In this document: piece by piece, positions 11,727 to 22,814 of the stretch
Position numbering within the stretch: the first letter of the stretch is position 1
Layout of the letters: each line of letters opens with the position of its first letter
From: Isoetes taiwanensis
Taxonomy: Eukaryota; Streptophyta; Lycopodiopsida; Isoetales; Isoetaceae
Direction of reading: 5' to 3'
NCBI GenBank assembly: GCA_021234155.1
Contig: JAJEKV010000060.1
Coordinates: 3,456,451 to 3,520,450, forward strand
DNA: 64,000 bases
Made by a program: the position numbers and the translations under genes
Notes under the pieces: generated by a model
What the model saw: only the letters and a program-made list of their open reading frames with translations
Databases searched by the model: none
What the model was told of the DNA's origin: nothing

Positions 11727-13340
11727 CTAGGATGCATCTAAACCCAACCCCCTTGCATGATCCCTGTCGGATCTACATCCAACTACATACCGGTGGAGTT
11801 GGAGTTGATAGCAGCATGGATAGTTCGACCCTGCATTGCTGCATGAAGTCAGGGTAAGCCTTATCAAGGTCATGTTTAAGGACCCAAGTGGCATCCTCTG
11901 TTGGCAAGTGTTTCCACTTAACCAAGTACTGCAATATCTGGGTTCTTCTCGTTTGTTTGTATGATCTGTCGAGAAGAGCTTCTGGAACAATTTCCAATTG
12001 CTCGTCTGTTATTTTCAGAAGTGTTGGCGTATCAAGAATCTCATGAGGATCCGAGCTGTGCTTCTTCAAAAGGCTTACGTGGAAAACTTTATGGACCTTG
12101 AGATGAGCGGGGAATTTCAACTTATAAGCTTGAGGACTTATTCGTTAAATTATCTCGAAGAATCCCGCCCATCGTGGTGCTAGTCTCTTGCAATTACCAA
12201 TCTTGAGCTTGGCCTGCTTAACCTTGAAATTCTGTGGCGTGTTTGTCTGCTATACTCTTTTGTCGACTTCGTGCTGCTAATAAATAACCGCGGACTTCCT
12301 CTATCAAGGCTTGCATATCAGTAAGCAACTGCTATGAGATTGACACCTTGGAAACTGGATTATGCCACGTGTCCGGAGTGAGGCATCGGTAGTCATAGGT
12401 AATCATAAAGGGAGACATCTTTGAAGACTCCTGCTTAGTACTATAGGCAAATTCCACTAAATGAATATAATCTACCCAGTGAGATTGCTTATTCCAGACA
12501 TAATTGCGTAGCATATCCTCAATAATGCGATTGGTACACTCTGACTGGCTATCTGTCTGAGATACGTTGTACTCATGGAGAGTTTGGTTTGTATAGTGCT
12601 AAAGCACTAATAAAGTTAGGATCACGATCCAAAATAATGGTTTGTGATATACCATTGAGTCGAAAAATCTCTTTAGAGAATAAGAGTGTCGTATCTAAAG
12701 CAGTGTTAGTGGTGCGGCATGGCAAGAAATGCGCCATTTTGGAAAGCTTGTCGACTACCACCATCAAGCCTAAGTGTCCGTGGAAGACCCACAATGAAAT
12801 CCATGGTAATGACTTCCCATGGCGTCCGTAACTGCTCTGCTTTTTGTCTGCTGGCAAAGTTGGCACTGCTTAATGTAACGGGCAATATGCTTCTTCATAC
12901 TAGGCCAGAAATAACTGGATCTTATCTTGAAATATGTCTTCATGAATCCAGACTATTATGTGTGTCATGTAGAATGAGCCTTCTAACTCCTGATGATTCG
13001 GGCACACATAACTTATCTCGATAGTACAAAAGATTGCCATCCTTCTTATAATGCTTGTATATCTCCCGCTCCTTGTCCGTCCTAGCCTCCTTGGAAAGGC
13101 TGCTCCACACTTCAACGAAACTCAGGATCAGTTATAAGAGATTGCTCAATGGTCTTCCCAAACTCACTTGAAAGTGTGGAAATCGCATTACAATGCGTAC
13201 GCCTTGTCAACGGGTGCCGAGATAGGGCATCCGCAACCACGTTATGCTTACCGGGTTTATACAAAACCTCAAAGTCATACTCTTCCAGAAATTCTATCCA
13301 CTTGCGTTGTCGGATAAACTGCTTCCTTACCATTCTCAAT
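11727..13340 (-). pseudogene. Chromovirus pol remains: RNase H end, integrase, chromodomain
   Basis: This is the 3' half of a Ty3 polyprotein. In minus order it shows the end of RNase H (YKPGKHNVVADALSR, about 13240), the integrase zinc-binding region (about 13100-12900), the integrase core with TMDFIVGLPRT and VVVDKLSKMAHFLP (about 12830-12720) and DRDPNFIS (about 12620), the core C-terminal part (about 12510-12340), and a chromodomain at about 12060-11850 (ILQYLVKWKHLPTEDATW). Chromodomains direct insertion into heterochromatin. Several frameshifts separate these blocks. The reverse transcriptase, protease and gag parts are missing, because homology stops at about 13340, where different DNA begins. 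The family is certain; the copy is dead. Confidence 0.88.
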
Positions 13341-13346
13341 CATGAT

Positions 13347-13887
13347 ATGACGTAACATACACTCGTACAAATGCCTTGTCCAATTAATACATGCCAATGG
13401 GTCAATCCATAGTGCCCGGCCACCTTGTTTAGGTAAAGTTGGTGGGACTTAACCCCCCACACACACAAAATCCCCACGCCCAATAGTAGGCAGTGAGTTT
13501 TGAACAACCCTAGTGGGGATCGCCACCTCAAAGTTGCCTTGACCTTAAGACCAGAACGTGGTTTTTTTCCTTGATGGAGGCTAATAGGTTGAATCAAGTT
13601 TTGGATCCAACTTATTAGATATTGATAGCCATTGTTTGGTGCCCATGCATGAGTGGCCTTTTGTCCTCTTCTTAAAAATGCCTTAAAAAGGGAGATTACC
13701 CAATTTTGGTTCTTGTTTTTGCTTAGGAAGAGGGAGAATGTTTTGTATTTAATATGGATAGATTTTGGTTTTGTTTTTAATGGGTGGGAAAAGGGGGGAG
13801 GGGGGTGTGAAGTGAACATTTTAGCATCTAGTATTAAGGGATTTTTTAGTGGGATTGTGGCTTTGTGTTTGCACTCTTGTACGTCAT
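13347..13887. mobile_element. Possible insertion with ATGACGTA inverted ends
   Basis: The chromovirus homology ends at about 13340. The next segment begins ATGACGTAAC at 13347 and ends GTACGTCAT at 13887, giving 8-bp inverted ends. The flanks AATCATGAT and AATTATAAT are alike but not identical. It could be a small non-autonomous transposon or a deletion joint. A 188-codon open frame on the minus strand (13340-13906) matches nothing I know. Beyond 13887 I do not see the missing reverse transcriptase, so this is not a clean insertion. Confidence 0.25.
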
Positions 13888-13930
13888 AATTATAATCATG
13901 CTTCAAGTTAAGAGTAAAAAAAATGAAAGA

Positions 13931-13990
13931 GATAGATAGATGGATGGATGGATGGGATGGGATGGGATGGGATGGGATGGGATAGGATAG
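13931..13990. repeat. GATA/GATG/GGATG microsatellite cluster
   Basis: Short runs of GATA, GATG and the pentamer GGATG follow each other, ending in GATAGGATAG. From here to about 14600 I see no gene. Confidence 0.85.
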
Positions 13991-14605
13991 CTAGCTAGGT
14001 ATATAGGTAGATAGTACATTGTTATCGTCCAGGGGAAGCTCATGGAGCTTATGGGACACCACACACCCAGATGAGACCTGCCCCTACCACTGTATATGGT
14101 TGAAGTGGGTCCTTCCCCGACTAACTTTACAATGAACTTGCATCATCTATTTTTATGGACGTTCCTCTCACATCATATGAGCTTGCTGCCTATACCAACA
14201 ATGAATATCTAATCACCTCTTCCATTTACCTTAACAGCCAGTGCCATAAACAATTGGAGTAGAAAAAATTACCTTGGAGTAGAAAAAATTGCTAGCCAAA
14301 ATACGAATACATTAGCTGTGTGTTGTATGTAATGAGTAAACAAAATACTATGGGAACATTGGTACAAATTTAAAACAGCAGATGCATAGATGATACTATT
14401 CGTAAGCATTTTAGCATACATGTTTTATTCATAAGCACTTTAATGAACTTGTTAGCTTGCAAAGTTACAATTTATTTGAGAAAAAGGTATGACTCAAATC
14501 CTGCTCATGGGAAGCAAGCAACACTGACTCTATAAAAAAAATGCTACAATATTTTGATGGTTTCAAGGGCTGAGCAAGTAAATAAATACATTATTTTAAT
14601 CAGAA

Positions 14606-15020
14606 AGATCGCCACTGCGATATTTTGAATGCAAAATGTATGGGAACCATGAAAAATTTGACACGGACATTACTTATTAGTATACAATTTATATGCTTTA
14701 AAGCAATTATATAAACTAATATTATATCTATATGATAAGCACAGAAACTAAGATTTCTACATTTTATACATGATGTCAGTGATCCACAAGATCGCAATGG
14801 CGATTTAGCCAAGCAAACTTCGTGCTTTCACCTCCTGCTAGCTCTTCCACAAGATCACAATGGCAATCTAGTGAAGTAGATTTCCTGCTTTCACGGCCTT
14901 CTTTTTTCTTCCCAAGATCGCAGTGGCGATTCGGCCAAGCAACTGCTTGTGATTTTTTCTTTTTTTTTTTTTTTTTTTTTGTCAGCAGCTGCTTGGCTAA
15001 ATCGCCACTGCGACATTGGG
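14606..15020. repeat. Tandem and inverted copies of a CGCARTGGCGAT module
   Basis: A module reading roughly AAGATCGCARTGGCGATTYRGCCAAGC occurs at about 14788, 14851 and 14913 in direct orientation, spaced about 62-63 bases apart. Inverted copies occur at 14606-14622 and 14984-15020. The last direct copy (14911-14947) and the inverted copy (14984-15020) pair at 32 of 37 positions around a T-rich loop that includes about 20 consecutive T. No coding function is visible. Confidence 0.75.
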
Positions 15021-15118
15021 AAGCAAAAACAAGGCCGAGGTCAGCCAATGGTCAGGGATTGTTTAGAAATAAAATATAGCAAAGACAAACCAAAATTTGA
15101 CTACAGAAACAACCAAAT

Positions 15119-15357
15119 TAGCTTGAAATCAGCTAGAAATCTTGTTAGAGCCTTGAATCTGACTTGCTCATCATGAAATCAGCCTCCAATGGCTTAATAG
15201 TAGCTCCAAATCGATCTAGAAAGCCTTGCAACCTAAAAAGTCTTCAATAAGTCCAAATCAGCTTGAAACCCTGTTAACACCTTGAATCTCACTTGTTCAT
15301 CATGAAATCAGCATGTAATAACCTAATAATAGCTCCAAATCTACTAAGAAGCCTTGA
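15119..15357 (+). repeat. Diverged tandem duplication, about 129-bp unit
   Basis: Two direct copies share CCTTGAATCTSACTTGYTCA followed by TCATGAAATCAGC and TAGCTCCAAATC. The first begins near 15119 and the second near 15255. The copies differ by scattered substitutions and small indels, so the duplication is not recent. Confidence 0.7.
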
Positions 15358-17740
15358 ATTAGCTAAAAAACACTCAACATACCTGAAATTAGTTTGAATT
15401 GATGTAGGAGTCTGTTGCTAAGAATTTGAGAATCATGGCTGAAAAACCCTATGATACATGAACTGCCTTTATAATATATTGATCTGCTTGGGTCGCTGGG
15501 ACACTGGACTGCTCAACTCCTAGCCGCTGGTTGCTTCTCCCCTGGCCACTTGTCGCTCCTCCCCTACACGCTCCCTCCTGGTCGCTCATCCCCTGGCCGT
15601 GATCTTATCTAAGGCTCAAGCACGTGGTTAACATTCAAATTTATCCCACTCAAGGTACGTGATAACCATTCAAATTTATTCTTGTCCAAGATACGTTTTA
15701 GCATTTGAATTAAAGGTAAAAAGTCAGGCACGTGGGCATCGTTTGAATTAAAGGTGAACGTAACAGGGGTTTTGCTTGCTAGATTTAAATTCTCATTAAA
15801 GCTATTTTTTTTATCAAATTAATGAATTGGTGCTTATTTCTTAGACAATGAAGTGGCATACATAAATAAGAAGTCATAAAACAAAATGATTGCTAGGCAA
15901 AAACCAAGTAATACCTTGGAATCTCAACTGAAGAGGGTTGAAACAGGCACCCCAATTCTGCCACTCAGATGTAGAGCTGCAAGTATAGTTGTTACCTTTG
16001 TAGTTGTTGAAATTATACCGCGCCAGTAGAACGAATGAGTTTCTTGAAGTTATAACATGCCAATAGAATGAATGGGTGCCAATATTATTCATCATGTATA
16101 GGATTCCACAGAACAATTAAGATGAGGTGCAAATAAACATTTCAATGAAGCATAAATAAGATAACATTCATTTAGTAATGTAGATAAAATATGCTAAAAG
16201 CATAATAGCCTGATAGAACAATAGATTATGTACAGACCAAGCTTTTGCCCTTGCAATGCAAATTTCAAACTGCCGCCATGTGCTAGCACACTTTTATTTA
16301 GAAATAAAACGTCTACACCAGCTTGAATGAAAAAGCACAAACCTTGGCCAACCATCATTCGTAGTAGAAGAATGAAGAGACTCCTAAAGCAATAGACAAT
16401 CTGCATGAAGAGAGATAATATTGTATATGAGATCTGTTAGTTTCTTATCATGTTCCAATGATGCTTGCATCGTAAGAATGAACCCCAACCGTAAAGAATT
16501 AGTATTGCAGCACTCTTAAAGTATGAAGTAAAAGAAAAAAAAGCAGGAAAAGTCTATACCATAGGCCAATTGATTAATCAAGTTTCTCATGCCGATGCCT
16601 AACATGGGGGAACTCAGAACATGCATGACTTGGAATATCTTAAACCTGGTCGCCTTCCTATTAAAACCACCACTGCAAGCGCAATTTTTGTCCTGATTAG
16701 ATTGAGCTAATACTGAGTTCATGTACAAACAAATGCCCAGCTAATATAAAACTCCAAAGATTTGTGCAAAAATACAAAGTAGATCCAGAAAAATGAAATC
16801 AAATGCTTACTAAGAAGCTGAAGGAGTATTAAAGAAATCCAAACCCAGATACATGACCAAAGATCAGAATCAAAGCTAATTAGCTGGTTGCAAAATGAAT
16901 TGCAAAATGAAGGCAGATGGATCCGAAATGCACAATATCATTTGCCGCTGCATGCGTGCAAAAAAATATGATGATGCTCTTATTTAGAGACCATACCAAG
17001 CTTATCCAGCTTCAGAAGATGCACATCCTAAGCTTAAGAAATGCATACCTGGCCTAGTACAAATTTAGAAGAGTGGGAAGATACCCTCATCGATGACACG
17101 ACGATGCATGCAACTTCGACTGTGGCATGTCATCGGAGTGGAAATCCAAAAACAACAAATCCTACGGCGAACTTCTATGATTTTTTGGAAATTCGTAAGT
17201 TTTTCTGGCAAACAGAACCTCCAAAATCATAGGAAATCAACTTAAACAAGTAGCTATCACAACATAGATTTGCCTCTATCAAGAGGCAAAGAAAAATAAG
17301 CCTGTCTTGATTCTGAGCAAATAGTCTACAACGATCAAAAGTAAAATTGGATAGCCCATAGGGTTAAAAGGTTGAATGAAGGGAAAAAATCCGACATGAT
17401 ATTGGGTTAGACGATCTGGTTAAAGGAGATAAAAACTTAAAATGAAACAATCCACGAAGTTTAGAAGAGTGGTTGAAGGGAAAATGTCTGAAAGAATTCT
17501 AAGTTCAGAAGCTCCTGTAAAGGAAAAATCCGATATCATATGGGTTCAAGACAATTTGGTGAAGCAAGATCAAATAACTCACGATTTGGTGAAGCACGAC
17601 CAAACAACTCAAAACAAAATGGAAACTTGGTCAACTAATATCCCTGGCGTGCATTCTTATGCCGCCATGTGGCAGCAGCTACAAGTTGGGTCGTTCCATT
17701 CCGCATCACCGGCTGAGCTGGTTTTGTTTTAGGGTTTTGT
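15358..17740. other. Intergenic stretch, no recognisable gene
   Basis: I find no recognisable domain or convincing exon. The longest plausible frame, 17442-17732 (96 codons), encodes a polar peptide with an internal repeat (LVKQDQITHD / LVKHDQTTQN), but it has no family I know and no supporting signals. G-box-like CACGTG sites occur near 15615 and 15735. An open frame at 16516-16728 is likely chance. Confidence 0.4.
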
Positions 17741-17770
17741 TAGGGTTCTTCAGCCGCCGCTAGTTCGAGC

Positions 17771-17850
17771 AGCACACAGCAAGCACACAACATAGGACAG
17801 TTCGAGTAGCACACAACACAGGACAGTTCGGCTCAGATTATCTTGTGTAG
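17771..17850 (+). repeat. Short direct repeats, AGTTCGAGYAGCACACA
   Basis: The phrase AGTTCGAGCAGCACACAGC recurs as AGTTCGAGTAGCACACAAC and then, shortened, as AGTTCGGCTC. From here to about 19345 there is no gene I can support; the 122-codon frame at 18687-19055 contains its own small repeats and shows no domain. Confidence 0.6.
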
Positions 17851-19349
17851 TTTCATCTTTGCAGGCCAGTTCGGCTCGAATTCTTGTAGAAGTTCGTCTT
17901 TCTCTTCGTCAAAACTGTCTTTACAACGACTTTCATCGAATCTGTTCAACTGAGACCTATTCAAATGATCCTAATCTGTTCAAATAATCTATTTATTTCT
18001 TTTAACACTTGAATCTATACCATTCAAACAGTATATTCACGTCATATTCCTCAATCAGCACAAGAGGCAGGCAACCCAAAAAGAATTCAAAGAAGCCCGC
18101 TAAAAAATTTTTAGCCAAACATGAAAATCCCAAATTAACAAGGTTGATATAGAAAGGGCCACTTCAAGGCATTTATGCACTAGTAAAATTTAAGGCAATC
18201 TTATTGAGAAAATTGTAGGACCATAAGGCATTTGCTAGTCATTGCTACATTGTAAATAATGGTTCCATATTAGGGATAAGTTGGGGAATGTCTTAATGAC
18301 CTTATGATTTAATAGACCATTGATGTTCATGCAATACTATTGCGGCTAATCTAAGACTAATAAGACCAAGTTGACTTTAGCACCTTTAATTCTCTAGCAA
18401 TGCAGCATCAACTTGCTTAAAGAGAAGATGTAGAATCATTTTTACAATTTGCAATATGGTAGAACACGGAGGATTTTGAGAAATGAAATGCACACCATGT
18501 TGAAGTAAAAAAATGCTTCAATATTTATTGCCTATCCACCTACATGATCACACTTATAAATACTGGCCAAGCCAACACATACTACAAGTTAATTGTTAGT
18601 GGCATCTTGTTTGATTTTTATTCCCCACCGCCGATCTACAGAATATTCCGCAAATTCCTTCAGATCGGTGGCTCACATCATTTTGGATGGAAATGATACA
18701 TAAGATTTCAACGGTGCACGTTGGCTTGCATGGTCGAAAAATATTGAGGCCATTATTCACATGGAAAATCCACAGGCCATTGTTGCAAAGAAAAAATCAA
18801 TCTGTGGCGGATCGATTGCGGCTAACAGATGCAAAACCTCAGACCTCATGCGCTTCTGTAAATGTAGAGCCTCATGCGCTTCTCACCAATGCTTCTGACC
18901 TAGCCTCTGGAAATCCTAGCCTCAGCAAATCTAGATGGAGATGCCTCTGCCTCTGCCGAATCGAACCCATGCCTTTTTCAGCTTATGCATGGTCGCCACC
19001 CAGCCCAATTGGAGATTATTTCCTTAAGCCATTTAAGCTGCTCAAAACTAGCTAAATATACCTTTTTCCATACAATACCATACCAAAATCTTAGTGCTGA
19101 CCACTGCCAAAAAACCCTTCTTCAACAACAAACGAATTGGACAAACTATACCCAAGCCAACACATGTTGCCAAAGATGAAATCTAAATGTTTAACTTTCC
19201 ATCATAAATGTTGTTTGAAAAAATAAGAAGTTCCATATATTTCTGAACATGAAGATGAAATCAAATTTAAATCTCACCACTGTTTTTCATCATACAGCTG
19301 TTAACAAAGAAGCATGCCTACAAACGCTTTATTTGCTTTACATAATACG

Positions 19350-19497
19350 AAGCTGCTTATGTGATCAGAACACTGTCAACAAATGTATCCGCAGTAATAT
19401 GAAGCTGCTTTATACGATACACTGTCAACAAACATATCTACAGTAATATGAAGCTGCTTTATGTGATCAGAACCCTGTCAATAAAGATATCCACAGA
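19350..19497 (+). repeat. Three tandem copies of a 50-bp unit
   Basis: Units starting near 19350, 19402 and 19451 share AAGCTGCTT, GATCAGAACMCTGTCAA and a CRCAG end; the middle one lacks part of the central block. They lie in gene-free DNA upstream of the PPR locus. Confidence 0.75.
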
Positions 19498-19839
19498 CTG
19501 CCATTGTTTCTCCTGATTAGAGTCAAATATTTACGTACTGTCATTTTTGCAAGCTACAGAAGGTCTTCAACACTTCTATTTGTGCATAATGAGATGGCAA
19601 ACGTAGAGATGGCAATTGTATGCGCAGTTCACAACTTCGGAAAGTAGTGGTTGTCTCATATAGTATTGCAGCTAACAGAAATTGATGCCTGTGGGCAACA
19701 ATACAATCAGGCTACCAACTTTCACGCTTAGCAAGGCAGGAAAATAGAATCACTAGGAGGAGGCAAATCCAATGCACACTACAACAAAAAGCATTGTCTA
19801 GTTCCCTAATGCATATTCATTTTGAAAACATAAGCATAG

Positions 19840-20268
19840 CTAAAATGTCAGCTGCAAAAGCATGCTTTGCTCCTCCTCTGAAGACATCGTTTCATAATTG
19901 GCATGCAGGCAGCCCCTTGTAATTATGCCTTTCAAAAGAGCATGAGCTTTATCCACCTTGCCTCCTTGAGAAAACCATCTATGAGACAATTGTAAAAATA
20001 CCAACATCAGGAAGACATCCTCAAGCACATCAATCACCTTCAAGCTGCCAATTCACTCATTTCAACCTCCAAAACAATATGTCAAATCAATGTTTGTAGG
20101 CTTTGCAGAGTCCATTTATAAGCGAGCTGTAGGTGACAATATCTGGTACACAGCCCCTTGTAGTCATGTCCTCAAAAAGAGCGGTTGCTTTATCCATCTT
20201 GCTTGCTTTGCAAAGACCATTTACAAGAGAATTGTAGGTGACAACATCTGGAAGACATCCCCTTGTAA
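19840..20268 (-). pseudogene. Frameshifted C-terminal continuation of the P-class PPR gene
   Basis: After the stop that ends the 655-residue PPR frame, PPR repeats continue in other frames. At about 20272-20268 the sequence reads GAAGTATG where sister repeats have GAAGATATG, a 1-base deletion. The new frame gives two more repeats (from MITRGCLPDVVTYNSLVNG to INGLCKAYKH) and then stops near 20087. Past a diverged joint, GCLPDV, CLIDGF and KVDKAHALLKGIITRGC appear in turn in different frames, followed by a short non-PPR tail ending at 19840. So the ancestral protein was longer by about four repeats and the tail has decayed through at least three indels. Confidence 0.8.
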
Positions 20269-22236
20269 TCATACTTCAACAACACTAAACGCCTCATCTA
20301 CTTTGTTGGGTTTGCAGAATCCATCTACAAGACAGCTATATGTGACAACATCTGATATGCAGCCCCTTGTAATCACATCCTCGAAAAGAGTGTAGGCTTT
20401 GTCCATCTTGTTTGCTTTACAAAGACCATCTATAAGGCAACTGTAAGTAACGTCATTTGGATAACATAAACTTTTAATCATACCTACAAAAATATCTTGG
20501 GCCTCATCTAATCTGTTGGCTTTGCAGAGACCATTTATAAGCGAGTTGTAGGTGACAACATCTGGTATGCAGCCCCTTGTAATTATGTCCCCAAAAAGAG
20601 CGGTTGCTTTATCCATCTTGTTTGCTTTACAAAGACCATCTATAAGGCAACTGTAAGTAACAACATCTGGAAAACATCCCCTTTTAATCATATCTTCAAA
20701 AAGATCTTGGGCCTCATCTAGTTTGTTGGCTTTGCAGAGACCATTTATAAGCGAGTTGTAGGTGACAACATTTGGGATGCAGCCCCTTGTAGTCATGTTC
20801 TCAAAAAGAGCAGTCGCTTTATCCATCTTGCTTGCTTTACAAAGACCATCTACAAGAGAACTGTAAGTGACAACATCTGGAAAGCATCCCCTTTCAATCA
20901 TATCTTCAAAAACATCTTGGGCCTTATCTAGTTTGTTGGCTTTGCAGAGTCCATCTATAAGCGAGTTGTATGTGACAACATTTGGTACGCAGCCCCTTGT
21001 AGTCATGTCCTCAAAAAGAGCGGTTGCTTTATCCATCTTGCTTGCTTTACAAAGACCATCTATAAGGCAACTGTAAGTAACAACATCTGGAAAGCATCCC
21101 CTTTCAATCATATCTTCAAAAACATCTTGGGCCTTATCTAGTTTGTTGGCTTTGCAGAGTCCATCTATAAGCGAGTTGTATGTGACAACATTTGGTACAC
21201 AGCCCCTTGTAGTCATGTCCTCAAAAAGAGCGCTTGCTTTATCCATCTTGCTTGCTTTACAAAGACCATCTATAAGGCAACTATAAGTAACAACATCTGG
21301 AAGACATCCCCTTGTAATCATATCTTCAACAACACTAAACGCCTCATCTAGTTTGTTGGCTTTGCAGAGTCCGTTTATAAGCGTGTTGTAGGTGACAACA
21401 TTTGGTATGCAGCCCCTTGTGATCATGCCCTCAAAAAGAGCGGTTGCTTTATCCATCTTGCTTGCTTTACAAAGACCATCTATAAGGCAACTGTAAGTAA
21501 CAACATCTGGAAGACATCCCCTTGTAATCATATCTTCAATAACATTGTGGGCCTCATCTAGTTTGTTGGTTATGCAGAGTCCATTTACAAGACAGCTGTA
21601 GGTGACAACATTTGGCGAGCATTCTCGTGCACGCATCTCATTAAGAAGAGCATAAGCCTGATCCATCATTTTGGCTTTTGAAAAGCCATTCATGATGGAA
21701 GTGTAGGTAACAACATTTGGTTGGTATCCTCGTGCAACCATCAAGTCCAGCAAATGACAAGCTTTTCGAAGTTCATTTGTTCTACAGAGTCCATGGATTA
21801 CTAGACTGTATGATATCACATCAGCACATCCTATCTTTTCCATTTCACCCAATACTGTATTGGCCCGATCCACGAGCCCCAACTTGCAGAGAGCTGTAAT
21901 AACAGGTTTATAAGTATGAAAATCTGCATTGCAAGCTTGTTTGGACATTTCATCAAAACATTCAACAGCTTCTTTAAATCTCCTGGCCTTGACAAATAAC
22001 TGAATGAGACAATTATAGGAAGAAGTGTTGGGTGAAAACCCCGGTTTTGATCCAACCCACTTAAAGAAAAGCAATGCAGAATCACACCTTTCAGCCTTCA
22101 TATTCTGCAACGTTTTTTGAACAACCTTAGGCGTTGGAAGTGGTCCCTCATATTGTCTCAGTGCCTGTATTAACTCTTTGCCATGGCTCTTATGCAAAAT
22201 ATCATGCAGAAATTGGGAAACATTTCTTCTTGCCAT
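20269..22236 (-). CDS. P-class pentatricopeptide repeat protein, 655 aa
   Basis: P-class PPR proteins bind single-stranded RNA in mitochondria or plastids and affect its stability, cleavage, splicing or translation. The ATG is at 22236-22234; a TTG lies one codon upstream and no upstream in-frame ATG is seen. Residues 1-70 hold a basic N-terminus (MARRNVSQF), a possible but unproven targeting signal, and the P-class opening ALLFFKW. Sixteen 34-35-residue repeats follow at 71-629, then a truncated one to 655. The repeats are extremely uniform (VVTYSCLIDGLCKASKMDKA alternating with VVTYNSLIDGLCKANKLDKA), recalling Rf-like PPRs. Residues 5 and 35 of the repeats give a readable RNA code (see findings). 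There is no E or DYW domain. The frame ends early because of a 1-base deletion, so the product is probably C-terminally shortened; it may still work. No intron is seen. Confidence 0.93.
   Translation of the reverse strand: MARRNVSQFLHDILHKSHGKELIQALRQYEGPLPTPKVVQKTLQNMKAERCDSALLFFKWVGSKPGFSPNTSSYNCLIQLFVKARRFKEAVECFDEMSKQACNADFHTYKPVITALCKLGLVDRANTVLGEMEKIGCADVISYSLVIHGLCRTNELRKACHLLDLMVARGYQPNVVTYTSIMNGFSKAKMMDQAYALLNEMRARECSPNVVTYSCLVNGLCITNKLDEAHNVIEDMITRGCLPDVVTYSCLIDGLCKASKMDKATALFEGMITRGCIPNVVTYNTLINGLCKANKLDEAFSVVEDMITRGCLPDVVTYSCLIDGLCKASKMDKASALFEDMTTRGCVPNVVTYNSLIDGLCKANKLDKAQDVFEDMIERGCFPDVVTYSCLIDGLCKASKMDKATALFEDMTTRGCVPNVVTYNSLIDGLCKANKLDKAQDVFEDMIERGCFPDVVTYSSLVDGLCKASKMDKATALFENMTTRGCIPNVVTYNSLINGLCKANKLDEAQDLFEDMIKRGCFPDVVTYSCLIDGLCKANKMDKATALFGDIITRGCIPDVVTYNSLINGLCKANRLDEAQDIFVGMIKSLCYPNDVTYSCLIDGLCKANKMDKAYTLFEDVITRGCISDVVTYSCLVDGFCKPNKVDEAFSVVEV
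20881..21300 (-). repeat. Recent 210-bp tandem duplication inside the PPR gene
   Basis: 20881-21090 and 21091-21300 are aligned without gaps and differ at only three positions by eye. Each unit is exactly two PPR motifs (2 x 105 bp), so the duplication added two motifs in frame. The neighbouring repeats are more diverged. Confidence 0.95.
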
Positions 22237-22239
22237 CAA

Positions 22240-22810
22240 TACAGATGGCCGGCAACGGCATATGGATATGGTTCCAGACCTAAGCCATAGACTGGAACAA
22301 GAAATGGGAAATTTTTAAAGGGCACAAGTCCAACTCCAATTCTAAACATCAAATTTAATCAATTTATAGCGGCCCGGAGTCTGAAGGTACATCCCAAGTT
22401 TCTGGCAGATTGGCAGGGCAGACGGAAGCTCCAATCCGATGCAACTGCAGCGAAACAATATGAGGCCATACTCACTCTGGGAGGCGCAACTTCAAGCTCG
22501 TGTTTTGATAGCCAAAGCAAAGCCCTGACTATGGCAACCCAACACTCAGTTCCGGCAGTTGAACTTTCAGCTCCCGAAGCTATTGATGAGCTAGTACATG
22601 TTAAGGTAAAAGATCCCAAACCTTTCACACAGGTAATGGGTGCTGGTTTTGTTGGTTCAAAAGAAGCTATGAACCAGTCACAACATGATAATGCAAGTGA
22701 TGGAGTACAATGGTACTTGCTACAAATGAAGGGAAGAATTTGTCTCTAGGCAGAAATGCTAATAAGGTGCTCTCTGATTGAATTGAGACACATCAGTTTA
22801 ATGTTGTCAA
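22240..22810. other. Upstream region of the PPR gene
   Basis: This stretch lies 5' of the minus-strand PPR gene. A 72-codon plus-strand frame at 22531-22749 (MATQHSVPAVELSAP...) has some codon-like character and contains possible GT splice donors, but I recognise no family. No TATA box can be assigned with confidence. Confidence 0.35.
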
Positions 22811-22814
22811 CGAG

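Noticed and set aside
13340-13906. 188-codon minus-strand frame right of the chromovirus
   Set aside because: No known motif, and it does not continue the chromovirus polyprotein. It crosses the suspected joint at 13347.
18687-19055. 122-codon plus-strand frame
   Set aside because: Contains small internal DNA repeats (CCTCATGCGCTTCT twice) and no recognisable family.
19781-19800. CACTACAACAAAA as a CACTA terminus
   Set aside because: It departs from the CACTACAAGA consensus, and no subterminal repeats or partner end are seen nearby.
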